64,000 bases of DNA from Holosporaceae bacterium (GTDB lineage: Bacteria; Pseudomonadota; Alphaproteobacteria; UBA3830). Under the pieces are notes generated by a model. The model was not told the origin of the DNA. It was given only the letters and a program-made list of their open reading frames with translations, and ran no database searches. Location of the stretch: positions 209,903 through 273,902 of the forward strand of contig JAISYI010000022.1 in assembly GCA_031269995.1 (NCBI GenBank). The letters run 5' to 3'. Position 1 is the first letter of the stretch. The number at the start of each line of letters is the position of its first letter. Positions 35,063-46,662 of the stretch are shown piece by piece. The position numbers were made by a program, and so were the translations under genes.

Positions 35063-36040
35063 ATGACATATCGGATTTTTGGGCATGAGAAGAACGAGGC
35101 GTTGCTGGCTCGAGTTCTAACAGGAGGAAATGTATTTCCCACCTGGATTTTTCATGGTCCTGCAGGCGTTGGGAAGACAAGTATTGCGTTTAAATTCGCC
35201 AAACGCCTGCTAATAACCAACGACGTGCATTTATCAAAGGGAACGCTAGATATCGACCCGCAGCATACTGTCCATGGGTTGGTAGACAGACGTATTCATC
35301 CTGATCTTTTCGTGCTGGAGCAGACCGAAGGATCGATTTCAATAGATGACGTCAGGAAATTACTCCTACGGGTAAGGATGACTCCTGTTGTATCAAAGCG
35401 CAGGGTCGTGGTGTTGGAAAATGTCTCGAATTTAAATAGAAATATTCATAACTCCCTGCTAAAGATGTTGGAAGAGCCTCCGAACGATACCGCTATTATA
35501 ATGGTATGCAATAACCTGGGAGCGATTCCGAAGACGCTGCTTTCCAGAGCTGCGCAGGTATATTTTCGTTCACTTGACACAGAGCTCGTCAGGCGAATTC
35601 TTGAAGAGCGCAATGTGAAGGAAGCAGGTAGGCTAGCGCAGCTATCCGGAGGGTCCATAAGCTATGCCCTACGGCTAAGCGAAAATAACGGCGCCGAGGT
35701 CTACAACAATATTCTGAGTGGATTTTCCCACGGAGGAGCTACCTATCAAAAGACGCTGAAGTGGATCCTGGCCAGCAATCTATGTGATAATTTTGATATT
35801 ATCAAAGCGAGCATCTTAAGAATTTTGAAGATATATATCGACCTATTGACCGGGGTTGCAAACAATACGTCCAACGAAGAGAAAATCGCCCTTGAACCCG
35901 TGCTTTCACGTAGAATCAAGTTTCCAGAGCATGAAGTCCGGAGAATTCAGGAAATTATTGCCATGATCGGCATGGGAGAAACGTTGGCACTTGACAAAAG
36001 TACAGTCATCGTCAACGCTTTTGAGAGTTTTTTCAGGTAG
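35063..36040 (+). CDS. holB: DNA polymerase III delta' subunit
   Basis: A 325-residue AAA+ clamp-loader subunit. It contains WIFHGPAGVGKTSIAFKFAK (Walker A), IDDVRKLLLRVRMTPVVSKR, the delta'/DnaX block NSLLKMLEEPPNDTAIIMVC and LLSRAAQVYF. It helps load the beta clamp. Two bases separate it from recR, an unusual but compact pairing. Confidence 0.9.
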   Translation: MTYRIFGHEKNEALLARVLTGGNVFPTWIFHGPAGVGKTSIAFKFAKRLLITNDVHLSKGTLDIDPQHTVHGLVDRRIHPDLFVLEQTEGSISIDDVRKLLLRVRMTPVVSKRRVVVLENVSNLNRNIHNSLLKMLEEPPNDTAIIMVCNNLGAIPKTLLSRAAQVYFRSLDTELVRRILEERNVKEAGRLAQLSGGSISYALRLSENNGAEVYNNILSGFSHGGATYQKTLKWILASNLCDNFDIIKASILRILKIYIDLLTGVANNTSNEEKIALEPVLSRRIKFPEHEVRRIQEIIAMIGMGETLALDKSTVIVNAFESFFR

Positions 36041-36042
36041 GC

Positions 36043-36636
36043 ATGCTCATGGGTCCAGATATAGAAACGTTGATTCAGAAAATCTCGCGGCTACCGGGCC
36101 TGGGCCCACGCTCTGCCCGCAGGATCGTCATTCATCTGATAAAAAACCGCGAGCAAATTCTCTTCCCCATGCTGACAAGCATGGATAATGTCCTAAAAAA
36201 TGTAAAAGTCTGCCCGATTTGCTCAAACATAGACACGTTTACCGATATGTGCTCGATCTGCTCCGACAGCAAGCGCCGAGGCGACGTTATTTGTGTCGTA
36301 GAGAGTGTAGCGGACTTGTGGGCCATCGAAAGAACCTCCTGTTTTTCCGGCAGGTACCATGTATTGAAAGGATTGCTATCATCCATTGACGGGCAAGGGC
36401 CGGAATTGTTGATGCTGGATAAATTACAAAAGCGCTGTAAGGAAAATAGCATTACGGAAATTATAATCGCACTGAGCGCCAATGTAGAAGGACAAACAAC
36501 GAATCACTACATTAGAAATTTCTTTAAAAGATCTTCGTTACTAATCACATCTCTGGCTCAAGGTATACCAATAGGTGGAGAACTCGATTACCTGGATGAC
36601 GGCACTTTATTTGCTGCATTTTCTGCCAGAGGATGA
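36043..36636 (+). CDS. recR: Recombination protein RecR
   Basis: RecFOR pathway factor that loads RecA at ssDNA gaps. It has the HhH region LPGLGPRSARRIVIHLI, a four-Cys zinc finger (CPICSN and CSICSD), and a Toprim domain (ICVVESVADLWAIERT). At 197 residues it is full length. The stop is TGA, evidence that TGA is a termination codon here. It follows holB directly. Confidence 0.96.
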   Translation: MLMGPDIETLIQKISRLPGLGPRSARRIVIHLIKNREQILFPMLTSMDNVLKNVKVCPICSNIDTFTDMCSICSDSKRRGDVICVVESVADLWAIERTSCFSGRYHVLKGLLSSIDGQGPELLMLDKLQKRCKENSITEIIIALSANVEGQTTNHYIRNFFKRSSLLITSLAQGIPIGGELDYLDDGTLFAAFSARG

Positions 36637-36712
36637 ATTAGTATAAGTGTTTACGATGTTTGGATAATAAACATACAAAGAAGGCCTTTTGTCTTACACA
36701 AGCACGCAGTTT

Positions 36713-37945
36713 CTACGGTCCAGTTGCGGCGTTCGCCGGTGCCGTCCTTTGGCGGAATCTTTCGTCGGCCGCCACCCGCATTTCCAGAGCTCTCGCCAAG
36801 GCGTCCTCTCCAGGCGCTCCGACTCTGGTATAGGCCTCTGCGGCAGCGATGCGACCGTCGTAAGCAGCAGCGGAACAATCATTCATATCCATTTCAGAAT
36901 GCAGCAGCACAGGGTTAAGGTGTACCACAGTGATTCGTCCATCATTGTCAATCGTCATTTGCGCCCTAACCATAGACGCAGAGGCTTGTGCGTCAAACAG
37001 TGTGTCAATTATCATCGGAGCCCATCCAATCATGCCTTCGCCATGCCGCGGCACGCCTTGTGGCACAAGTTCAGCTCCGGTTCCTAGATGTATTACGTTT
37101 AAGAGGGCCTCAGGATATCTGTTCCTAGCTGCCAGGATACCCAGATCAATCGGAGTATTGGCTGCCAATCCACCATCTAGTCTACCTTCCTGAGCACAGA
37201 AGTAGGTAGGAGCAGCCGACGATGATGCAATTGCATTTACCAATGCCATTTTGGCGGCTTCAGTGCTCCAGCTGAGCATCGCGGCAAAGGACTTTCTCGC
37301 AGCATCATACCAAGTAATGACAGAATCCCCTTTTAATTGACTAAAAGTCATACGGTGATCTACAAATCGCCTAAGAACGTTTAGTAATGTCTCACTACTG
37401 TATCGAGGACTAAACAAACCAGTACTATTTCGTCTAAATATCTCTTGGCAAAGCCCCGGGAAATGGTCGTATAGTGTCTGTTGTTTATCAAGCATTAGTG
37501 CAGCGCCAATTAGTGCTCCAACCGATGTCCCAACGAACATATCCACGTTGTCGCTCGTCAGCCCAAGCTTTAGCACGTAACGCAATGGGATTATTCCTCT
37601 GCATCCTCCACCATCGAGGACCAGTATAGTCCTCACCTCTGTCGTAGCGAATCCGGGTGGCATCCAAGGCATCGTGTCTCCTGGGTCTGAAGCCTCAGCC
37701 GGAGGCTCCGGAGGCCTCGCCGAGATAAAAACGGGGGGATGAGAAGTTATACTCCAGCAAGGAGGCGGTGGAACAACAGTACGGTCAGAAGATGTTCCTT
37801 CGTTGTGTCCGTTACCATCACTTATAGGCGCCAGCGGCATACCCGGTATTTCATCCGTCTGCACAACTGCAGGCAGCATAGCCTTCAAGGGAAATATTGA
37901 TGTCACAGCAAAAAAAATACATAACTTCTTTATATATTTTTTCAT
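36713..37945 (-). CDS. Secreted patatin-like phospholipase
   Basis: A 410-residue protein with signal peptide MKKYIKKLCIFFAVTSIFPL and a Pro-rich spacer to about residue 100. The patatin core has the oxyanion loop LVLDGGGCRGIIPL, nucleophile S141 in VGTSVGALIG, and catalytic D257 in RLDGGLAANTP. Patatins hydrolyse acyl chains from phospholipids; secreted ones in intracellular bacteria damage or remodel host membranes. AGGAGA precedes the ATG. The gene stands alone, facing recR. Its substrate and route out of the cell beyond Sec are not shown by the sequence. Confidence 0.92.
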   Translation of the reverse strand: MKKYIKKLCIFFAVTSIFPLKAMLPAVVQTDEIPGMPLAPISDGNGHNEGTSSDRTVVPPPPCWSITSHPPVFISARPPEPPAEASDPGDTMPWMPPGFATTEVRTILVLDGGGCRGIIPLRYVLKLGLTSDNVDMFVGTSVGALIGAALMLDKQQTLYDHFPGLCQEIFRRNSTGLFSPRYSSETLLNVLRRFVDHRMTFSQLKGDSVITWYDAARKSFAAMLSWSTEAAKMALVNAIASSSAAPTYFCAQEGRLDGGLAANTPIDLGILAARNRYPEALLNVIHLGTGAELVPQGVPRHGEGMIGWAPMIIDTLFDAQASASMVRAQMTIDNDGRITVVHLNPVLLHSEMDMNDCSAAAYDGRIAAAEAYTRVGAPGEDALARALEMRVAADERFRQRTAPANAATGP

Positions 37946-38359
37946 TATTTTCTCCTGGAGATTTTTTGAAATTTGGATTAAAATAAACTTCTAATACTCA
38001 AAATGATTTCTCAACTTGGGATATGCAGTCTTGCTGCACATACCCTCGGAAACAACAAGTTACGTCGCCGCCGACATCAAGAATATTGGCTCCATTTTTC
38101 GTGTAACTGTGCGGCGATTATGCAGTATGTCAAAAATTGGTTAACATTGGGTTAATTTTAGGAAATATTTTACTTTCTTTAATTTTATCTTAAGGCAATC
38201 AAGCCACGTCCGGCCTAAAATTACAAAATAGGGCTTTATTGTAAGCCATTGCAGCCAAAGATACTCGTCTAATATATGGGAATAAGGAAACTTCAAAAAC
38301 GACTTTGTGAATTTGTAACATAGAAGAAAAAAGATTATCTGTTTTTAGCACGTGAATGC
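37946..38359. other. Intergenic region upstream of patatin gene
   Basis: About 410 AT-rich bases between the patatin start and the ligA stop, both on the minus strand. It contains an imperfect hairpin around TATGTGCAG/CTGCATA on the minus strand near 38020-38045. No gene or clear promoter was recognised. Confidence 0.35.
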
Positions 38360-40492
<2,133 letters not shown>

Positions 40493-40586
40493 TTACTCCA
40501 AAAGCCGTTTTGATTATACCATGCTCATATTTTCGCGTAAAATCCATAAAGATCTACCCATTCACAACCCATTAACGATGCGTTTC

Positions 40587-43500
40587 TTAGTTCCTATGCA
40601 ATAGCTGGAATAGGTTCCGAGAACAGAAATAAACATATCCCACCGGTATTATGATCAACGTCAGTAGTATCCCGCTTATTCCTCCGTATACCTGCACAAT
40701 CCCAATGTTTTGCCTGCAAGCAGCTCCGGCCCCCGTAGCAAGCATCAACGGAACGGCGCCAATGACCGTGGATATTCCCGTCATAATTATCGGACGTAGG
40801 CGGAGTTTCGCGGCTGTTATGATAGCTTCCTCAAAGGCCATTCCCTCCTTACGCAATTGATTGGCAAATTCAACGATCAGTATTCCATGCTTCGCTGATA
40901 GTCCTATCAACATTATGAGACCGATCTGCGTATAAATATTCATGGTATATCCAACGACCCACAGAGAAAACACCGCACCAAACAAGCCAAGTGGAATCGT
41001 CAGCATTACGATAAACGGACTAAAAAAACTTTCAAATTGCGCCGCTAGAATAAAATATGAGACGAGTATCGCCAGAATGAATACGAGTAGAACTCCACCT
41101 TCAGATTCTTTGTAATCCTTTGATTGGCCTCGATAGTAAATCTGCGCATAGGATGGAAGCTTTTCTCGAACCACTTTTTCTAGATACGCCAATGCTTCGC
41201 CCAATGTATACCCATTGCCAACGTTTCCGGATATGGTGATAGATCTTGACCTATTCTGTCGCCCTAATTTGCTCGCCTCTCCCAATTCTTTGATGCTAAT
41301 CACGTTATCCAGCGGAACCAAAGATGGGGAAGTCTGCGATTTTACACAAATATTGGAAATATCATTCAGATTGTCCCGACTTCCCATATCTGCCTGCAAA
41401 ATAACGTCATATTCCTTTCCGCGGTCAGCAAAAGTGGTTACACTTTTGGAGCCAAGCATGATCTCCAATGTCGATCCTATGGTTTTTGCCGAAACTCCGA
41501 GATCACCGGCACGATCCTTATCTATGTCTACACGAAACTTTGGTGAAGTTTCTTTGTAATCGCACTCTATATCCATTATTCCCGGAAACTTTTCTGCTTC
41601 TTCGAATATTATATTTTTCCACTTTATTAGCTCATTATAGTCGTATCCTCCTATGACGAACTGTAATGGATGCGATCCCTTAGTGCCGATCCCAACCGGG
41701 AGAACCGGCGAAGATTTCACGCCAGGAATCTCCGCAAGCTTCCTACGCAACCTGCCAGCGATTTGCTCCGCGTGCAGAGACCTTTCATTTTGACTTTTTA
41801 GCTCGATCAGGATAATAGCTCTGTTAACTTCGCCGGCCAAACTGCTATTAAGTCCCGGAATGGCTGCCAGAATATTTCTGGTCAGTTTTTGTTCTTCCAG
41901 TAAATAGACTTTTTTCAAAACCTCTTCCACATAGTTATTCATAGCATAGATACCGGTCCCCTCCTGCGCTTCCACCTTAACTAGCACCGAGTTTCTATCC
42001 TCCACAGGTTCGTACTCTCCAGGAATATACGCAATGAACCACGCTGTCGTGCAAAGGACTCCCAAAAAAATCGCCAAAACAACCGCCTGCCGACCGATAA
42101 GTACCCCTAGCCAGCCCTCATAGAGGGCCCTAGCTCTCACTACGACATTGTTGACAAGTTCGTTCAATCGACTTTGTTTTCGGTTCGATAGAAATAGGCC
42201 ACATAGCATCGGAGTAAGTGTCAACGCAATAACACCTGAAAAACAAACGGCTGCGGAAACTGTGACAGAGAATTCATTGAACAGCTTCCCCGTTTTCCCT
42301 GGCAGCATGCCAATGGGCAGAAACACGGCAAGAAGCACAGCTGTGGTTGAGATAACTGCAAACTGCACCTGCGAAGATCCATTTATAGCTGCCTCAAAAG
42401 AAGTCTCTCCATCATCTAATCTTCGCTGTATGTTCTCCACCACCAGGATCGCATCGTCGACAACAATGCCGATTGACAGCACCATTGCCAGCAATGTAAG
42501 CATATTTATGCTATAATTTAGCGTACTTAATACAATGCAGCTTCCAATGATGGATATGGGGACGGTTATGATCGGTATCAGCGCCGCTTTGCACGATCCG
42601 ATAAATATGAAAATTATCCAAAACACTAGAAACGCTGCAATTATCATTGTCCAAAAGACCTCTGATATGGATTCTTCGATGAATTCCGCCTCATCTTTCA
42701 GAGCGTATAGCTTCATCCCCTTCGGCATAGTACTTTGTAGCTCTCTTATTAGTTTTTTGGCACCAGTTGAAATCACAACAGAATTCGCTGTAGCTTGTTT
42801 CAGAATGCCCATGGAAACCATCGGTTCATGATTAGCCTTGAAGTAGTTTCTTTGACTTTTGGATCCAATGTCGACACGAGCTATGTCGGAGATTCTTGTT
42901 GAATTGCCGTTCTCGTCCTTGGAAACAATAAGCCTCTTGAAATCTTCCACTGTATTGTATTGCCGATTCAGCGTGATGGGGAATTCCTTATCCTTGGATT
43001 CTATTCTTCCCGCTGGATACTCGACGTTCTCGGTATTGAGCGCGTTTTCTACGTCACTGGCGGTGACTCCGTGCGACGACATCTCCTTGCGATTAAGCCG
43101 TATTCGCATAGCTTGTTCCTGCTGGCCAGTAATTTCCACCGAAGCAACGCCCTCTAGCACGGAAAATCTATCGACAAGGTAACGATAAGTGTAATCAGAC
43201 AGCTCGATCCGCGTCATGTTTGGATTTGTGACAGCGATTATCATTACCGGCATTCCGCTAGAGTCAAATTTGCGCACAATTGGAATGGTAGCATCCTCCG
43301 GAAGTTTATTTAGCACACGATTGATACGATCTCGAACGTCGTTTGCTGCGGCATCAAGATCTCGACCTATGGAGAATTCCAACTGGACCGTCGAGCGTCC
43401 CTGCTTGGTAGTTGATTGGATGTTATCCAATCCCTCGACTCCTGCTACAGCGTTTTCTATTGTTTGAGTGATTTTTGTCTCGACTATATCAGACGATGCC

Positions 43501-43652
43501 CCCTCGTAGGTGGTCGTTATCGCTATGGTCGGAATCTCAATATTCGGATATTCGCTTACTGGCAGCCTCCTTAGATTCAAGTACCCGAAAAGAACTATGA
43601 GCAACATCAAAACGATGGTCGCAACGGGCCTTGTAATAAAAAATTTGCTCAT
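40587..43652 (-). CDS. RND efflux transporter, AcrB/MexB-like inner membrane pump
   Basis: A 1021-residue proton-driven pump with twelve expected helices and two large periplasmic loops. It begins SKFFITRPVATIVLMLLIV and includes ISTTAVLLAVFLPIGMLPG, VVDDAILVVENIQRRLDDG (charged TM4 relay Asp), and AILVSYFILAAQFESFFSPF in the second half. The family exports drugs, dyes or lipids through a TolC-like channel. Its start overlaps the adaptor stop by 4 bases, so the pair is coupled. No TolC homologue or regulator is adjacent. Confidence 0.95.
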   Translation of the reverse strand: MSKFFITRPVATIVLMLLIVLFGYLNLRRLPVSEYPNIEIPTIAITTTYEGASSDIVETKITQTIENAVAGVEGLDNIQSTTKQGRSTVQLEFSIGRDLDAAANDVRDRINRVLNKLPEDATIPIVRKFDSSGMPVMIIAVTNPNMTRIELSDYTYRYLVDRFSVLEGVASVEITGQQEQAMRIRLNRKEMSSHGVTASDVENALNTENVEYPAGRIESKDKEFPITLNRQYNTVEDFKRLIVSKDENGNSTRISDIARVDIGSKSQRNYFKANHEPMVSMGILKQATANSVVISTGAKKLIRELQSTMPKGMKLYALKDEAEFIEESISEVFWTMIIAAFLVFWIIFIFIGSCKAALIPIITVPISIIGSCIVLSTLNYSINMLTLLAMVLSIGIVVDDAILVVENIQRRLDDGETSFEAAINGSSQVQFAVISTTAVLLAVFLPIGMLPGKTGKLFNEFSVTVSAAVCFSGVIALTLTPMLCGLFLSNRKQSRLNELVNNVVVRARALYEGWLGVLIGRQAVVLAIFLGVLCTTAWFIAYIPGEYEPVEDRNSVLVKVEAQEGTGIYAMNNYVEEVLKKVYLLEEQKLTRNILAAIPGLNSSLAGEVNRAIILIELKSQNERSLHAEQIAGRLRRKLAEIPGVKSSPVLPVGIGTKGSHPLQFVIGGYDYNELIKWKNIIFEEAEKFPGIMDIECDYKETSPKFRVDIDKDRAGDLGVSAKTIGSTLEIMLGSKSVTTFADRGKEYDVILQADMGSRDNLNDISNICVKSQTSPSLVPLDNVISIKELGEASKLGRQNRSRSITISGNVGNGYTLGEALAYLEKVVREKLPSYAQIYYRGQSKDYKESEGGVLLVFILAILVSYFILAAQFESFFSPFIVMLTIPLGLFGAVFSLWVVGYTMNIYTQIGLIMLIGLSAKHGILIVEFANQLRKEGMAFEEAIITAAKLRLRPIIMTGISTVIGAVPLMLATGAGAACRQNIGIVQVYGGISGILLTLIIIPVGYVYFCSRNLFQLLHRN

Positions 43653-44749
43653 TCTTCCTCATTTTCAAGAAGATATCTATCTGGCACATTCGAATCTGTC
43701 TCGTCCTTCACGATTGATACTCTGTCGTTATCAGAGAGTTTGCTAAGACCGTCAACAATTACTCTATCGCCAACCTTCAGTCCGTCTTCTATTTCCACAA
43801 ACCCTGTGGCTCTCTCACCTATGTTCACGTAGCGCCGCTTGGCAGTATCGTTTGGACCAACAACAAATACGAAATGGCGTTCGCCGATGTTCGCTACCGC
43901 CTTTTCCGGAACAAAAATAACCTCTCTTTCCCCTAGTTTGACTGATATCTTCAGCATCATGCCTGGTCTAATCAAATGATCACTATTATCGATTATCCCT
44001 CTAACGGAGATACTCCTTGAAACTGGTGACACGCATGGAATAATTGCGAGGACATCACCCATGAATTTTTTATCCTTTATGGCCACGTTTTTAGCAGTGA
44101 TCTTCAGAGAAGTATTTAACAGTGGGCTATATTTTTCCGGAAGAGTAAAATCAATTTTAATCCTATCTATTGCATCGATGGTAGTAATGCTGGTGTCAGG
44201 CGTGATAAGTGCTCCGATGCTCACCCGCCTCGCGCCAAGAACACCATCAAATGGAGCTCTGATGCTACTTCCCTCTGTTTCTACTTTAAGAATCTCTACC
44301 TGTGCCTTGGCATTTAACAGTTTCGTTTTTTGTAAATCGTAATCCTTCTCCGAAACCACATGTTTATCTTTTAGCAGCTCCAATCTTTTAAGCTCTCGCT
44401 GCTGTTCCTGGAGACTGATTTCCGCCTGTTTCAGCTCAGCGTTTCTCTTGTCCACATTGAGCTGCAGCAAGAGTTGTCCTTTTTTAACCTGCTCTCCGTC
44501 CATAAAATGGATTGATTCAATTTTTTGCGTGACCGTTGACCTGATATCCACCGATTCGTCTGATACTGCTGTTCCGATGGATTTCAGCGATGTTAAACTT
44601 CGCGTCTTAGAAACTATCATCGTAGTTACCGCTGGAAGTAATTTGCCTTTTGGGGTTTTGTTGGATTTTTCACATTTATATAAAATTATAATAATAAAGC
44701 TAAACACCACAGCAGCTACCCAGACCATCCATTGTTTTAGCTTTATCAT
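43649..44749 (-). CDS. RND efflux periplasmic adaptor (membrane fusion protein)
   Basis: The MFP partner of the AcrB-like pump, with an N-terminal membrane anchor (MVWVAAVVFSFIIIILY), a lipoyl half-motif (IESIHFMDGEQVKKGQLLLQ), a coiled-coil hairpin, and the second lipoyl half (EGSSIRAPFDGVLGARRVSI). The ATG at 44749 gives a clean anchor; the frame is open to a TTG at 44791. It is followed by the pump gene with a 4-base overlap. Confidence 0.93.
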   Translation of the reverse strand: MIKLKQWMVWVAAVVFSFIIIILYKCEKSNKTPKGKLLPAVTTMIVSKTRSLTSLKSIGTAVSDESVDIRSTVTQKIESIHFMDGEQVKKGQLLLQLNVDKRNAELKQAEISLQEQQRELKRLELLKDKHVVSEKDYDLQKTKLLNAKAQVEILKVETEGSSIRAPFDGVLGARRVSIGALITPDTSITTIDAIDRIKIDFTLPEKYSPLLNTSLKITAKNVAIKDKKFMGDVLAIIPCVSPVSRSISVRGIIDNSDHLIRPGMMLKISVKLGEREVIFVPEKAVANIGERHFVFVVGPNDTAKRRYVNIGERATGFVEIEDGLKVGDRVIVDGLSKLSDNDRVSIVKDETDSNVPDRYLLENEEE

Positions 44750-44822
44750 ATAACGCACCCCACTCACCAAACGCATTACCAACTCGGGCAACGCATGAAT
44801 CGCTTCTTCAAGGCGATACTCT

Positions 44823-44852
44823 CACTACATTAAGATAATACTAAACGTAGTG
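44823..44852. promoter_or_regulatory. Inverted repeat in the efflux/SIMPL divergent region
   Basis: CACTAC (44823-44828) and GTAGTG (44847-44852) form a 6-bp inverted repeat with 18 bases between. A direct repeat CTAAACG occurs twice nearby. The place upstream of an RND operon suggests a possible repressor site, but no regulator gene is adjacent. Confidence 0.3.
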
Positions 44853-44962
44853 CTAAACGCATTTTTTTTACAACACTTTCCAACAATATTCGAAAATTAA
44901 TATTTTTTTGTATTTTTTTGACTACAACCTAGGAGATCAAGTAATGAGAAGGGGAGAGGAAA

Positions 44963-45700
44963 ATGAGATGCCCGTTTTTAGCGGCCGTTACCATATCCTG
45001 CGGTTTTGTTGGATGCGGGTTTTTAGTAAGTAGGGCCATAATAGAAAAGAATTCTCGTAATTATGTCGAAGTGAGAGGCCTGTCAGAAAAAGTGGTACGA
45101 GCGGATATTGGTAATATTTCCATAACTATATCGAATAGAAATGGGAGCATCGAAGAACTGTATAAAAAACGACTGGCGGATAAAGAAAAAGTAATTGCCA
45201 TGATAGAGAGCTGTGGAGCAACACCAGAAGAAATAAGCTGTGACATGGGCACACACAATAGAGTGGAAGAGGAAAACACATCTTCGGCAGCTGCTATCAC
45301 TACTAAAAAAATCAGATATTTCGAATCTGAAGACAGGATATTTGTCCAGAGTAAGGATCTAGATAAGATTCGTAAAATAAAAGATGATATAGTAAAGCTG
45401 TATTCGGATGGCATTTTTCTCACATACACTTACTCCTACCGATTGTCTGAGTTTGGGAACATAAAAGCAGAAATGATGCGCGAAGCTTCCGTAAATGCCC
45501 GGAAATGTGCTGAAGCTTTTCTCGAACCGTTTGGTCAAGAACTCGGTTCGGTCTCCCAACTGAGGCAGGGGGAAATTACAATCAGAGCAGCGCATGAGAA
45601 CGAAATAACCAATGACTGGGAGAGTGAAGCGAAATCCAGTATCGACAAGAGGCTTCGGCTTGTGGTACGCGCAAGGTTCAAACGTGTTGGGGACAGCTGA
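44963..45700 (+). CDS. SIMPL (DUF541) domain periplasmic protein
   Basis: A 245-residue protein with an N-terminal hydrophobic leader (CPFLAAVTISCGFVGCGFLV) and a SIMPL domain: VEVRGLSEKVVRADIGNISI at the N-side, the central KIRYFESEDRIFVQSKD and a C-terminal KRLRLVVRARFKRV. SIMPL proteins are secreted or periplasmic, form ring-like oligomers and have stress-related roles that are not well defined. It is transcribed away from the efflux genes. Confidence 0.85.
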   Translation: MRCPFLAAVTISCGFVGCGFLVSRAIIEKNSRNYVEVRGLSEKVVRADIGNISITISNRNGSIEELYKKRLADKEKVIAMIESCGATPEEISCDMGTHNRVEEENTSSAAAITTKKIRYFESEDRIFVQSKDLDKIRKIKDDIVKLYSDGIFLTYTYSYRLSEFGNIKAEMMREASVNARKCAEAFLEPFGQELGSVSQLRQGEITIRAAHENEITNDWESEAKSSIDKRLRLVVRARFKRVGDS

Positions 45701-45896
45701 TCATCTAATGGGCTACCATAGTCTTCGGAAACAGAAGAAATGCCGGAACCTTAACCGTGGTTGACAAATTTAGATTCCGTTGAACCCTCCGAAATCATAT
45801 TGGTATTATATTATTTTCAATCGCAAATGCCGGTATTTATTTTACAATCGTAATTTTTTATGGTAAAATAAATAGATTTAATGGAAAGTTTCGCAA

Positions 45897-46661
45897 ATGA
45901 AGAAGTTTCTTTGGCTGTTGTTAATCGTAGGGTGCTCTAATGTAGAGCGTCCACGTGAAAACCCGTCTACTCTTTCTCAATCGCTGGATGCATTTTGCTT
46001 TTCAGATGTGTTTTTAGATGCTCCAGAAGTCGATATCGAACAACAAATCAAAAAATTACGCAGCGAGTACACCTGGAAATCAGAAACTGACGTTTTCAGA
46101 AATTCGTTTACATGCAGCTATCAACATAAAGAAGGCGGAGAAACCAACGGAGGCAAAGTGGGCTGCGAGTATCTTGGAAATTATCGTGGTCAAGATATAG
46201 TAGCTCGCTGGTATTGGCCAGGCGGCAGCGGCGTTTTTACGGATATTGTGTTTTACTCTGTTAGAAATGGGAAATTGCGTGTTAAAATAACACTTGTTGG
46301 CGACAGAGCAATGGACGGCAGGTTGTCTCATCCGATATTCGACGGACAAGGGAAAATCTATTTTTACATGAATCTATCAAACGCTACGTTGCTTTCAGAA
46401 GCTGGGCTCGATGAGAAAATAGTCCAGAGTGATGAAGGTTTTACCTGTGCTGCCTGCTACGGGATTGTCGGAAAATGCGTATACGATATTAAGGAAGAGA
46501 AGATGAAAGTATTGTCTATAACAGCATTTTCTAATGAGAATAGAAATTCGAAGATACGATCCTTGATACAGCCGAAAATGAACAACGGAATAGCGATCTT
46601 CAACGAAGAAGAAACCCTAGAATTTCTCCAAAAATTACGAAAAATGTATATGAAAAAATAA
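45897..46661 (+). CDS. Predicted lipoprotein, unknown function
   Basis: A 254-residue protein whose leader MKKFLWLLLIVGCSN ends in a lipobox (IVGC), so it should be lipid-modified and anchored in the outer or inner membrane. The mature part has a YLGNYRGQDIVARWYWPGGS block and a Cys pair CAACYG. I do not recognise the family. The next gene starts one base after its stop, so the two lipoproteins form an operon. Confidence 0.75.
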   Translation: MKKFLWLLLIVGCSNVERPRENPSTLSQSLDAFCFSDVFLDAPEVDIEQQIKKLRSEYTWKSETDVFRNSFTCSYQHKEGGETNGGKVGCEYLGNYRGQDIVARWYWPGGSGVFTDIVFYSVRNGKLRVKITLVGDRAMDGRLSHPIFDGQGKIYFYMNLSNATLLSEAGLDEKIVQSDEGFTCAACYGIVGKCVYDIKEEKMKVLSITAFSNENRNSKIRSLIQPKMNNGIAIFNEEETLEFLQKLRKMYMKK

Positions 46662-46662
46662 C

